Source: Mycobacterium florentinum (lineage in GTDB: Bacteria; Actinomycetota; Actinomycetes; Mycobacteriales; Mycobacteriaceae). From it: 64,000 nt of DNA. Numbering within the stretch: the first letter of the stretch is position 1; every line of letters starts with the position of its first letter. Positions 18,022-26,173 of this stretch are shown one piece after another. The stretch lies in contig NZ_AP022576.1 of the NCBI RefSeq assembly GCF_010730355.1, positions 2,356,001 to 2,420,000 of the forward strand, given 5' to 3'. The notes below the pieces were generated by a model. That model saw nothing but the letters and a program-made list of their open reading frames with translations, made no database searches and was not told where the DNA came from. Both the position numbers and the translations under genes were made by a program.

Positions 18022-18939
18022 CTAGTCTCGGGCGTGCGCCAGGAAGAACTGCGCGATCGATTCCGATCCGTCCAGCGCGCGCGTGGTCGGCCCGATGACG
18101 GCCTTGGGCAGATACTGTTTGCCGCCCGGCCAGGTGTGGCCGCCTTTGTCGATTTGATAGAAGACCACCTCGGTCGCGGCCGCGCACGCCGTTGAATCGA
18201 AGCGGTGCACGACGGTGCCGTCGCCGACATTGGGCAACACCTCTGCCACCGGCTCACCCTGGCAGCGGTCGGCGGAACGCCACTTGTCCACCATGCTTTT
18301 GACCGAGATGGAGTGGCTCAGCCCGCCGCGACCGCGTACATCGCCGCCGTTGAAATGCACCAGCGGATCGGCGGTCCCGTGCGCCTCCCACACCGAAACC
18401 GGCTGCGACGGGTTGCATGCCACGCCCACCCCGAGCGTGCCCGCCACCGGCGCGATAGCCGAAAAAACATCAGCACGATCGCAAGCCAGCCTGTTGGACA
18501 TGAAGCCGCCGTTGGACATTCCGGTGACGAAGACGTGCCCGGGCGCGATGTTGTAGTCATTGCGCAGCTTGTCGGCCAGCCCGACCAGGAAGCCGACGTC
18601 GTCGACGTGACGGCGATCGGCCGGCGATGCCCCCCGTCCGTCGGCCCAGCTCTTGTCATAGCCGTCGGGGTAGACCACCAGCAGGTTGTTGGCGTCGGCG
18701 ACGGCGTCGAACTCGGTCAGGCCCTTCTGACCCTTTCCGCTGCCGCCGCCTCCGTGCAGGCTCAGCACCAAACCGACGGGATCGCCCGGCGGCACATGCA
18801 TGACGTAGGTCCTGTCCAGGCCGCCGGAACGAAACGTCCCGGACAGATCGTGCGGCGTGGCCGCCGATACATGCTGCACGCCGCAGCCGACAAGACAGAC
18901 CGCCAGCAGCGCCAGCGCTATCCATCGTTCGTACGGCAT
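18022..18939 (-). CDS. lpqC: Esterase lipoprotein LpqC
   Basis: A 305-residue alpha/beta-hydrolase of the polyhydroxybutyrate depolymerase/feruloyl esterase type (Rv3298c). The N-terminus MPYERWIALALLAVCLVGC is a lipoprotein signal with the lipobox LVGC, so the mature protein is anchored at the outer face of the inner membrane. The oxyanion strand VLSLHGGGGSG and nucleophile elbow VTGMSNGGFMSN are visible, as is the late histidine in DKGGHTWPG. I use the ATG at 18939 because a -10 box lies seven bases upstream. Confidence 0.88.
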   Translation of the reverse strand: MPYERWIALALLAVCLVGCGVQHVSAATPHDLSGTFRSGGLDRTYVMHVPPGDPVGLVLSLHGGGGSGKGQKGLTEFDAVADANNLLVVYPDGYDKSWADGRGASPADRRHVDDVGFLVGLADKLRNDYNIAPGHVFVTGMSNGGFMSNRLACDRADVFSAIAPVAGTLGVGVACNPSQPVSVWEAHGTADPLVHFNGGDVRGRGGLSHSISVKSMVDKWRSADRCQGEPVAEVLPNVGDGTVVHRFDSTACAAATEVVFYQIDKGGHTWPGGKQYLPKAVIGPTTRALDGSESIAQFFLAHARD

Positions 18940-18946
18940 GGGGGTC

Positions 18947-18952
18947 AAATTA
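18947..18952 (-). promoter_or_regulatory. Candidate -10 element for leaderless lpqC
   Basis: On the minus strand TAATTT is followed by seven bases and the ATG at 18939. This is the usual leaderless arrangement. Confidence 0.45.
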
Positions 18953-19070
18953 CCGACCGCGCTTGCCGATCTGACAAGTCGGGCGGGCGATAGCCGTACC
19001 GGTGCTGAAAACGGCCATGTTCAACTGCTCGTCAGACTTGGTCACATTGGCAACGATCGCGATTTGAGCG

Positions 19071-19460
19071 ATGATGAGGGACGTGAAAATTGGCAAGCCC
19101 GGCCCCCTCCACACACCGTCGGGCACCCGACTCGTAGCTGCGATGGCCGTCTCGCTTGGCGTGCTCGGCGCGGCCGTAGCCCCGGCTGCCCGCGCCGACG
19201 CGACCGACGACAAGTTCATCCAACTTCTGATTTCCGACGGCATCACCCACGAGTCGGTCCCCGCTGCCATCGCCGCAGCGCGGAAGGTCTGCGAGTACCT
19301 CGCACAGGGGATGACGCCCAACGAGGTCGTCATCGACGTGATGAACAGCAGTAGCCTGCCCGACTACGACGCCGGGTACTTCGTCGGCGCCGCCATCCGC
19401 GCCTACTGCCCGCAATACAAGCCGCCGCCGGAGCCTGCTCCGCCGCCGCCCGCGGCCTAA
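19071..19460 (+). CDS. Secreted DUF732-family protein
   Basis: A 129-residue protein with an N-terminal signal sequence (hydrophobic core about 22-38, cleavage near AARADATDD). The short helical domain DDKFIQLLISDGITH...ARKVCEYLAQGMTPNEVV is typical of mycobacterial DUF732 exported proteins. The tail is proline-rich (PPPEPAPPPP), which suggests wall association. Two cysteines could form a disulfide. DUF732 proteins are common in mycobacteria and have no established function. Confidence 0.8.
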   Translation: MMRDVKIGKPGPLHTPSGTRLVAAMAVSLGVLGAAVAPAARADATDDKFIQLLISDGITHESVPAAIAAARKVCEYLAQGMTPNEVVIDVMNSSSLPDYDAGYFVGAAIRAYCPQYKPPPEPAPPPPAA

Positions 19461-19485
19461 CGAAACGGCCACAAACCACCACAAA

Positions 19486-19503
19486 ACGGCGTGCTCACGC
19501 CGT
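19486..19503 (+). terminator. Candidate hairpin terminator after the DUF732 gene
   Basis: ACGGCGTG-CT-CACGCCGT is a perfect 8-bp inverted repeat 25 bp downstream of the stop, followed by TGTTAG. It has no U-run, as is common in mycobacteria. Confidence 0.4.
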
Positions 19504-19559
19504 GTTAGCGCCATCCGTCTGTACGCTTTAACAAAAGGTGAACAAATGGAGGCTAAATA

Positions 19560-19766
19560 ATGATCGCGAAGATAATTATTGGTGGTGCCGTCGTTCTGGG
19601 TGCCACGGTTGGACTCGCAGCGCCGGCCAGCGCGGACGTGGTGTTCAACCAATTCTCCTGTACCTGCGGGGCACCGCCCCCATTCGCCAGCCCGCTGGCC
19701 GCGGATCGCATCAACCAGGGCATCAACGACGCCCTGACCCGCGTGCTGCCGGGCGACAACAGCTAG
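19560..19766 (+). CDS. Small secreted protein, unknown function
   Basis: A 68-residue protein with a clear signal peptide (MIAKIIIGGAVVLGATVGLA, cleavage after PASA). The mature part is about 43 residues and carries a CTC cysteine pair near residue 38. A GGAGG site lies seven bases before the ATG, which is good translational evidence for so short a gene. The ending INDALTRVLPGDN resembles other short mycobacterial exported proteins. No function is known to me. Its 3' end overlaps that of atsB by four bases. Confidence 0.68.
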   Translation: MIAKIIIGGAVVLGATVGLAAPASADVVFNQFSCTCGAPPPFASPLAADRINQGINDALTRVLPGDNS

Positions 19767-22666
19767 CCAGCGGCGCCCTGTCCGACCGCTTGGACGGACG
19801 CGTGCTCGTGTAGCTCCTTCTCGACGTTCACCGGAACCGGCATCAGGTCGAAGACGACCTCTTTGACGGTTCCGGTGAACGCGTAGGGCGCCCGGTCCTC
19901 GTAGTCGCGGTCGACGACCAACCCGTTGTCCCGCCCGATGTCCATCCCGGCGTAGGACGTGAAGGCCAGGCTCACCGTTTGGGGCAGTTCCCCCTCGCCG
20001 ATCAACCGATCGTCGGCCCAGAGCGTCACGCGCCCACCGGAACCGACGACGGGCTGCGCCGATTCGAACAGCATCCGCACGGTCAGATCGCCGACGGGAA
20101 GCGCCTCGGTCGATACCTGCCGATAGGTCTCGACTCCCAGGAACGAATACGTGTGGTGCAGTTTGCGTTCCTCGTCGACCCACAACGCGAACCCGCCCAT
20201 GAAATCGGCGTTGGCGACGAGCACCCCCTGTGCGCCCTCGTCGGGGATGTGCAGCCGCGCCTCGATCGCGTACGAACGGCCGAAGATCCGCGGCACCATG
20301 CCGCGCTGAATGTTCTGCACACCGCCGGAGAAGGTGAACCGCGCGGTGGTGGGCAGCGGCGGCAGGTCACCGAACATCACCGCAAGCCCGCCGAGTAGTG
20401 GCAGTACCCGGTTGTTTTCGGCTTCTTGCCACCAAAGTTGTTGCAGCTCTGCGAGCTTGTCGGGGTGCTCGGCGGCCAGGTCGTTGGCCTGTGAGAAGTC
20501 GTCGGGCAGGTAATACAGCTCCCAGATGTCGTCGTCGGGGTTGTAGTTGCCGGGCGCGAACCGCTGCATCGTCTGCGGCGACAGGTCCCAGGGCGCCTTG
20601 TCCAGCCGGGCGCACGCCCACCACCCGTCCTTGTAGAGGGCGCGGCTGCCGAAGTTCTCGAAGTACTGCACGGTGTGCCGCTCTTGGGCCGCCGCGTCGT
20701 CGAAGGTGTGGACGAAACTGGTTCCGTCCATCGGCTCCTGCTCGAAGCCGTCGACACTGCTCGGTTCCGGTAAACCGATGGCCTCCAACACGGTTGGCGC
20801 AATGTCGATGCAGTGTGTGAACTGGTCGCGCACTTGCGCGTCGGGCCGGATCCGGCTGGGCCAGGCCACCACCATCGGATCGCGGGTGCCGCCGAGGTGG
20901 CTGCCCATCTGCTTGCCCCACTGGTACGGGGTGTTGTTGGCGTGCGCCCAGGCGCTCGCGAAGTGCGGTGCGGTGTCCTCGTCGCCGAGCGCCTCGATCC
21001 CACCGTATTGCTCGATGAGCTGCAACTGCTGTTCGGCGGTGAGGTCCAGGCCGTTGATGAACGTCATCTCGTTGAACGAACCCGTGTTGGTGCCCTCCAT
21101 GCTGGCGCCGTTGTCGCCCCAGATGTAGAAGACGAGCGTGTTGTCGGACTCGCCGAGATCGTCGATCGCATCGAGCAGGCGACCGACGTTCCAGTCCGCG
21201 TTTTCCGAGAACCCCGCGAACACCTCCATCTGCCGGGCATAGAGCTTGCGCTGAGTATCCGACAGGCTGTCCCACGCCGGGAAGAGATCGGGCCGCTCGG
21301 TGAGTTCGGCGTCGGCTGGGACGATGCCGAGCTGCTTCTGCCGTTCGAATGTCTTCTCCCGGTACACATCCCAGCCCTCGTCGAACTGGCCCCGGTACTT
21401 GTCGGCCCACTCGGCGAACACGTGGTGCGGCGCGTGGGTGGCACCGGTGGAGTAGTACATCATCCACGGCTTGGTGGCGTTGGCGGCGCGGACGGTGTGC
21501 AGCCACTGCACGGCCTTGTCGGTGAGATCGTCGGGGAAGTAGTACGGCTTGTCGTCTTGCCCCTGCGGGATGCCGAGGACGGAGTTGTCCTGGCTGATGA
21601 TCGGGTCGTACTGGCCTGCCGCTCCCGACGGGAAACCCCAGAAGTGGTCGAATCCCCAACCGAGCGGCCAGTTGTCGAACGGCCCCGCCGCCCCTTGCAC
21701 GTTGTCCGGGGTCAGATGCCACTTACCGAAAGCGCCTGTGACATAACCGTTGTCGCGCAGAATGCGCGGCAGCGCGGCACAACTGCGCGGCTTGGCGGTC
21801 GAGTAGCCCGGGTAGGGACCGGGGAACTCGCAGACCGATCCGAACCCGACCCGGTGGTGGTTGCGCCCGGTCAGCAACGCCGCACGAGTCGGCGAGCACA
21901 CTGCGGTGACGTGAAAACGGTTGTAGGCCAATCCATTCTGCGCGACCCGCGACAACGTCGGGGTGTGGATGGCACCGCCGAAGGTGTCCGGGCCGCCGAA
22001 CCCGGCGTCGTCGATCAGCACGATCAGCACGTTCGGTGCACCGTCGGGCGCGGACGCGCCGGGCACGATCGTCCAGTCCCCAACCGACTCGGCCACGGTG
22101 CGGCCCACCGTGCCGCCGAAGCTGCGCTGGGGTATCGGCAGCCGGGTGCGGTCCGGGTTGAATTTGCCCATCGCCTCTTCGAGCGCCGCGCCGAAGCCGC
22201 GCAATGTCGAGTGACCCAGCTCCGCAACAGATTTCATCGGTGATCCGGCCAGCACCTGCTCGACGGCCAGCCGGGACTCGCCCGGGACCACGGTGATGAT
22301 CACGGCGCCGTCGGTCGCCATCTGCTCCCCGATCTTGTCGGACAGCCCGCCCTTGATCTTCTGGTTCAAGAAGGTACCCGCCAGGGCCCCGGCCGCGGCG
22401 CCGACGGCCGCCGTGGCCACCGACACCGGCGAGAGCAGGCCGACCGCCAGCCCCGCCCCCGCGCCCCACTTGGCGCCGCGACGGCCCAGGCGATTGCCGC
22501 TGTCCACGAACACGCGATTGCCCTCGGCGTCCTTGCCGACCAGCACCGCGTCGCGCACCGCGACACTTTTGTCCTTGGCGCGGCCGATCAGCGTTTCAAA
22601 GTCCTGACGGGCAGCATCGAGTCCCTGATAGCCGGCGACGATGACCAGCGCGTGCACTTCGCTCAT
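19763..22666 (-). CDS. atsB: Arylsulfatase AtsB with N-terminal DUF1269 domain
   Basis: About 967 residues. Residues 1-180 form a DUF1269-like domain (HALVIVAGYQGLDAARQDFE, then a glycine/alanine-rich hydrophobic stretch GLAVGLLSPVSVATAAVGAA). The rest is a type I sulfatase. NVLIVLIDDAGFG holds metal-binding aspartates. VCSPTRAALLTGR is the sulfatase signature, whose Cys257 would become formylglycine, and GKWHL and the later DNGAS metal site are present. It hydrolyses sulfate esters. M. tuberculosis AtsB is of similar length. The ATG at 22666 starts the DUF1269 domain and lies 11 bp after the P-type ATPase stop, which suggests one operon. Confidence 0.9.
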   Translation of the reverse strand: MSEVHALVIVAGYQGLDAARQDFETLIGRAKDKSVAVRDAVLVGKDAEGNRVFVDSGNRLGRRGAKWGAGAGLAVGLLSPVSVATAAVGAAAGALAGTFLNQKIKGGLSDKIGEQMATDGAVIITVVPGESRLAVEQVLAGSPMKSVAELGHSTLRGFGAALEEAMGKFNPDRTRLPIPQRSFGGTVGRTVAESVGDWTIVPGASAPDGAPNVLIVLIDDAGFGGPDTFGGAIHTPTLSRVAQNGLAYNRFHVTAVCSPTRAALLTGRNHHRVGFGSVCEFPGPYPGYSTAKPRSCAALPRILRDNGYVTGAFGKWHLTPDNVQGAAGPFDNWPLGWGFDHFWGFPSGAAGQYDPIISQDNSVLGIPQGQDDKPYYFPDDLTDKAVQWLHTVRAANATKPWMMYYSTGATHAPHHVFAEWADKYRGQFDEGWDVYREKTFERQKQLGIVPADAELTERPDLFPAWDSLSDTQRKLYARQMEVFAGFSENADWNVGRLLDAIDDLGESDNTLVFYIWGDNGASMEGTNTGSFNEMTFINGLDLTAEQQLQLIEQYGGIEALGDEDTAPHFASAWAHANNTPYQWGKQMGSHLGGTRDPMVVAWPSRIRPDAQVRDQFTHCIDIAPTVLEAIGLPEPSSVDGFEQEPMDGTSFVHTFDDAAAQERHTVQYFENFGSRALYKDGWWACARLDKAPWDLSPQTMQRFAPGNYNPDDDIWELYYLPDDFSQANDLAAEHPDKLAELQQLWWQEAENNRVLPLLGGLAVMFGDLPPLPTTARFTFSGGVQNIQRGMVPRIFGRSYAIEARLHIPDEGAQGVLVANADFMGGFALWVDEERKLHHTYSFLGVETYRQVSTEALPVGDLTVRMLFESAQPVVGSGGRVTLWADDRLIGEGELPQTVSLAFTSYAGMDIGRDNGLVVDRDYEDRAPYAFTGTVKEVVFDLMPVPVNVEKELHEHASVQAVGQGAAG

Positions 22667-22676
22667 ACCGCAGAAC

Positions 22677-25271
22677 TTATGCGGTGAAGCTGTGGAAGCG
22701 TGCGGCACGTCGCCGAATGCGGTGAGTCCGCCCACGAGTGCGATGTGGCTGCCCGGCGAGATGGATCGGCTCGGCGTAGAAAATCACCTTGGCCAGCTCC
22801 ACGAGTACGAGGTAGCTGAGGACGAAGCCGCCGAGCACCACAAAGAATTGCCAGGGCAGCGGCGTAAAACCGAGGGTCACGGCAAGCGGCGAAATCGTAA
22901 GCAGGACGCCGATGGCGACCACCGAGATGCTGGTGATCGCCAGCCACGCGCTCGGTCGGCTGCGGAAGAACGGAACCTTTCGGGTGCGGACAGCGAAGAT
23001 GATCAGCGTCTGGGTCGCAAGCGATTCCACGAACCAGCCGGTGCGAAATTCGACGACGCCGGCGTGCAGAACTCCCAGCATCAACCCGAAGGTCAAGAAG
23101 TCGAACAGCGAACTGATCGGGCCGAACGTCAGCATGAACCGCCGGATGAACGCGACGTTCCAGTGCGACGGCGCGTGCAGCTGCTCGTCGTCGACCCGGT
23201 CGGTGGGAATCGCGAGCTGCGAGGAGTCGTAGAGCAGATTATTCAACAGGATCTGGCTGGGCAGCATCGGCAGAAACGGCAAGAGTGCCGACGCGGCGGC
23301 AGCGCTGAACATGTTGCCGAAGTTGCTCGATGTACCCATCAGCACGTATTTGATGGTGTTGGCGAAAATTCGCCGGCCCTCGGCCACCCCGGTGGCCAGG
23401 ACGCTCAGGTCCTTTTCCAGCAGGACCACGTCGGCCGCATCCTTGGCGACGTCGGTAGCGCTGTCGACCGAGATTCCCACGTCGGCCGCGTGCAGGGCCA
23501 GCGCGTCGTTGACACCGTCGCCCAGGAATCCGACCGATCGCCCGGTTCGGCGCAGCGAGGCGATCAGGCGTGCCTTCTGCTCGGGGGAGATGCGGGCGAA
23601 GATGGTGTGGTCTCGCGCGGCGTCGACGAACGCGTCGTCGCCGAGGGGCTCGAGCTGTGCGCCGGTGATGGTGCCCTTGGATGTCAAACCGAGATCGCTG
23701 CAAACCTTTTCGGCGACCCGCGGATTGTCACCCGTGGCGACCTTGAGCTCGATACCCAGCCCGGCAAGCTCGGACAGGGACTGGCGGGCGGCCGATTTGG
23801 GCTCATCGGCAAACACCAGAAACCCCGCCAACACCAGATCGCGCTCGTCGTCGCGGGTGATCGCGGTGAGCCCGGCCGCGGGTTTGGCGGCCACGGCCAC
23901 CACCCGGCGCCCGGCCGCGAACAGGGCCGCAAGGGTGTCCTGCGCGGCCGCCGCGGCCGGCTGGCATTGACTCAGCAGCTGCTCGGGCGCGCCCTTGACC
24001 ACCAGCACCGTTTTCCCGTTGTCGTCGACCAACGCTGAGGTCGCCCGCCGCTCATGGTCGAACGGCATCGTCGCGACCCGGCGCACACCATCTCCCAGCA
24101 ACTGTTGCGGCAGCGGGGATTCCCACAGCGCCGCGTCAAGCGGATTGGCGCTGACGCCACCGGATTCGGGGTCGACATCGGTGGCCAACAACCCGAGCCG
24201 CCGGACCGAATCGCTGTGGGCGCCGAACGGGTCGATCGTATCGACCAGCCGGATCCGGCCTTCGGTCAAAGTACCGGTCTTATCGGTGATCAGGATGTCG
24301 ACGTCGCCGAGATCTTCGATGCACACCAACCGCTTGACGAGTACTTTCGCCTTGGCCAGTTGCCGAGACCCGGTCGCGAGACTGGTGCTGACCACGGCGG
24401 GTAGCAGTTGCGGCGTAATGCCGACGGCGATCGCCAACGAGAACAGGACCGAATCGATCACCGGTTTGCGCAACAGCAGGTTGCTGATCAAGATGATCAC
24501 CACCAGCGCGATCGCGACTTGCAACAACAGGTAGGAGAACCGGCGCAGGCCGACCTGGAACCCGGTTTCGGGTGGCCTATCATCCAAACCCGCTGCAATC
24601 CGCCCGAATTCGGCGTTACGGCCGGTGGCGAACACCACTCCGCTGCCCTCCCCGGCGCTGACGATGGCGCCCATGAAGGCCACGTCGGTTGAGTCCGCCA
24701 GTTCGGCGTCCGCGGCGATCGGCTGCGGGGATTTCTCCGCGCCGATCGATTCGCCGGTCAGGATGCTTTCGTTGCATTCCAGGCCGCTGACGTCGATGAG
24801 CCGGACATCGGCCGGAACGGCCTCACCCAACGACAACCGGATCACGTCGCCGGGCACCAACTCGGTGACGCCGACACTGACGAATTCCCCGTCGCGACGC
24901 ACGACGGCCCGGTGCCGCATCCCCGCGTGCAACTCGTCGGCGGCCCGCTCGGCGCGATACTCGTTGACGAACCCCAGCCCGATGCTGACCGCCAGGATCA
25001 CGCCGATGATGACCGCCTGCATGCTGTCGCCGAGAAAGAAGGAGACCACCGCGGTGCCGGCCAACAAGATCAGCACCGCGCTGCGCAATTGACGGCCCAA
25101 CACCGCGAACGCGTTGACACGGTGGGTCCGCACCGCATTCGGTCCGCAGCGCGCCCGCCGGGCCGAGGCCTCGGCCTCGGGTAATCCGTCGGCCGAACTG
25201 TCCAACCAGCCCAAGACGTCGCCGACCGTGGCCGCGGCAACCTGCTTGGTGGTCAGGGCATCGGAGTTCAT
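22677..25271 (-). CDS. P-type ATPase, P3B (MgtA/MgtB-like) magnesium importer
   Basis: An 864-residue P-type ATPase. It has the N-terminal cation-ATPase domain, the actuator motif ILTGES, the phosphorylated aspartate in ITDKTGTLTEGR, the nucleotide-binding KGAPEQLL and the hinge GFLGDGVNDALAL. Helix M4 reads VGITPQLLPAVVSTSLATG, and the sequence SSNFGNMFSAAAASALLPFLPML is the hallmark of MgtA/MgtB. Such pumps import Mg2+ when it is scarce. M. tuberculosis has no such pump at this locus as far as I know. It precedes atsB by 10 bp, so the sulfatase may share its control. Confidence 0.9.
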   Translation of the reverse strand: MNSDALTTKQVAAATVGDVLGWLDSSADGLPEAEASARRARCGPNAVRTHRVNAFAVLGRQLRSAVLILLAGTAVVSFFLGDSMQAVIIGVILAVSIGLGFVNEYRAERAADELHAGMRHRAVVRRDGEFVSVGVTELVPGDVIRLSLGEAVPADVRLIDVSGLECNESILTGESIGAEKSPQPIAADAELADSTDVAFMGAIVSAGEGSGVVFATGRNAEFGRIAAGLDDRPPETGFQVGLRRFSYLLLQVAIALVVIILISNLLLRKPVIDSVLFSLAIAVGITPQLLPAVVSTSLATGSRQLAKAKVLVKRLVCIEDLGDVDILITDKTGTLTEGRIRLVDTIDPFGAHSDSVRRLGLLATDVDPESGGVSANPLDAALWESPLPQQLLGDGVRRVATMPFDHERRATSALVDDNGKTVLVVKGAPEQLLSQCQPAAAAAQDTLAALFAAGRRVVAVAAKPAAGLTAITRDDERDLVLAGFLVFADEPKSAARQSLSELAGLGIELKVATGDNPRVAEKVCSDLGLTSKGTITGAQLEPLGDDAFVDAARDHTIFARISPEQKARLIASLRRTGRSVGFLGDGVNDALALHAADVGISVDSATDVAKDAADVVLLEKDLSVLATGVAEGRRIFANTIKYVLMGTSSNFGNMFSAAAASALLPFLPMLPSQILLNNLLYDSSQLAIPTDRVDDEQLHAPSHWNVAFIRRFMLTFGPISSLFDFLTFGLMLGVLHAGVVEFRTGWFVESLATQTLIIFAVRTRKVPFFRSRPSAWLAITSISVVAIGVLLTISPLAVTLGFTPLPWQFFVVLGGFVLSYLVLVELAKVIFYAEPIHLAGQPHRTRGRTHRIRRRAARFHSFTA

Positions 25272-25303
25272 GCCACCATGCTGTCCGGAACTTGGCCGGC
25301 GTT

Positions 25304-26173
25304 CTAGTGACCTGAGTCCTCAATTGTGCGCCGGGCGACGAACGTGCGGCGCGATCCGGTGAACGGATCGTCGAACTCGATACGCTGGGCGAGCAATCGC
25401 AGCGGTGTGCCGAAGTCGTCGGCAGGCACATCGATCACCTTGGGGTACAACGGGTCTCCGATGATCGGCAGCCCCAGCGACGCCATGTGCACGCGCAACT
25501 GATGGGTGCGCCCGGTGCGCGGCGTCAGCCGGTACAAACCCGGCGCACACAGTTCGACCAATGTCTCGGCATTGGGCTCCCCTGGCTCAATGACGGCCTG
25601 TAAGTGACTGCGGCGCTTGATGATTCGATTGCGCACTACCAGTGGCAACTCCAGGCCCGGATCGACCGCCGCGCCCGCCAGGTAGGTCTTTTGCACCTCG
25701 CCGCGGGCGAACAGCATCTGGTAGGCACCGCGCACCTCACGGCGGGCCGTGAACAGCAGCACCCCGGCGGTCAGCCGGTCGAGCCGGTGAGCGGGGCTGA
25801 GCTCGGGCAGCCCCAATTCCCGGCGCAGCCGCACCAGCGCGGTCTGCGCGACGTGGCTGCCCCGGGGCATGGTGGCCAGAAAGTGCGGCTTGTCGACGAC
25901 CACGATGTCGTCGTCGCGATGCAGCACCGGGATGTCGAAAGGCACCGGAACCTCATCCGGCAGGTCGCGATAGAGGTAGACGCTGGCGCCGGCGGGCAGC
26001 ACGGTAGCCTCGTCGATCACCGCGCCGTCGGCGTCGACGACCTCACCGCCCAGCACCTTGGCCCGGGCCTGCTCGCCGAATCGTGTGGTGAGCTCGGCCA
26101 GCACCGCTCCGCCGTGCAGCCGTACCCGCGCCGGGCCCAGTCCATCTCGCACAGGCAGCGGCGCGGGCCTCAA
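25304..26173 (-). CDS. RluA-family pseudouridine synthase
   Basis: A pseudouridine synthase (Rv3300c equivalent) of about 289 residues. The catalytic aspartate lies in AHRLDRLTAGVLLF, and the RluA family context is seen in IVVVDKPHFLATMPRG and RTGRTHQLRVHMASLGLPIIGDPLY. It isomerises specific uridines in rRNA or tRNA; the target is unknown. The frame runs on into glpD2. I place the start at the TTG that overlaps the glpD2 stop (TTGA), with GTG 26152 as an alternative. Confidence 0.85.
   Translation of the reverse strand: MRPAPLPVRDGLGPARVRLHGGAVLAELTTRFGEQARAKVLGGEVVDADGAVIDEATVLPAGASVYLYRDLPDEVPVPFDIPVLHRDDDIVVVDKPHFLATMPRGSHVAQTALVRLRRELGLPELSPAHRLDRLTAGVLLFTARREVRGAYQMLFARGEVQKTYLAGAAVDPGLELPLVVRNRIIKRRSHLQAVIEPGEPNAETLVELCAPGLYRLTPRTGRTHQLRVHMASLGLPIIGDPLYPKVIDVPADDFGTPLRLLAQRIEFDDPFTGSRRTFVARRTIEDSGH

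Noticed and set aside
19763..22243. Long plus-strand frames (up to 476 codons) opposite atsB
   Set aside because: They are antisense to a complete sulfatase with all its motifs, and their composition is low-complexity.
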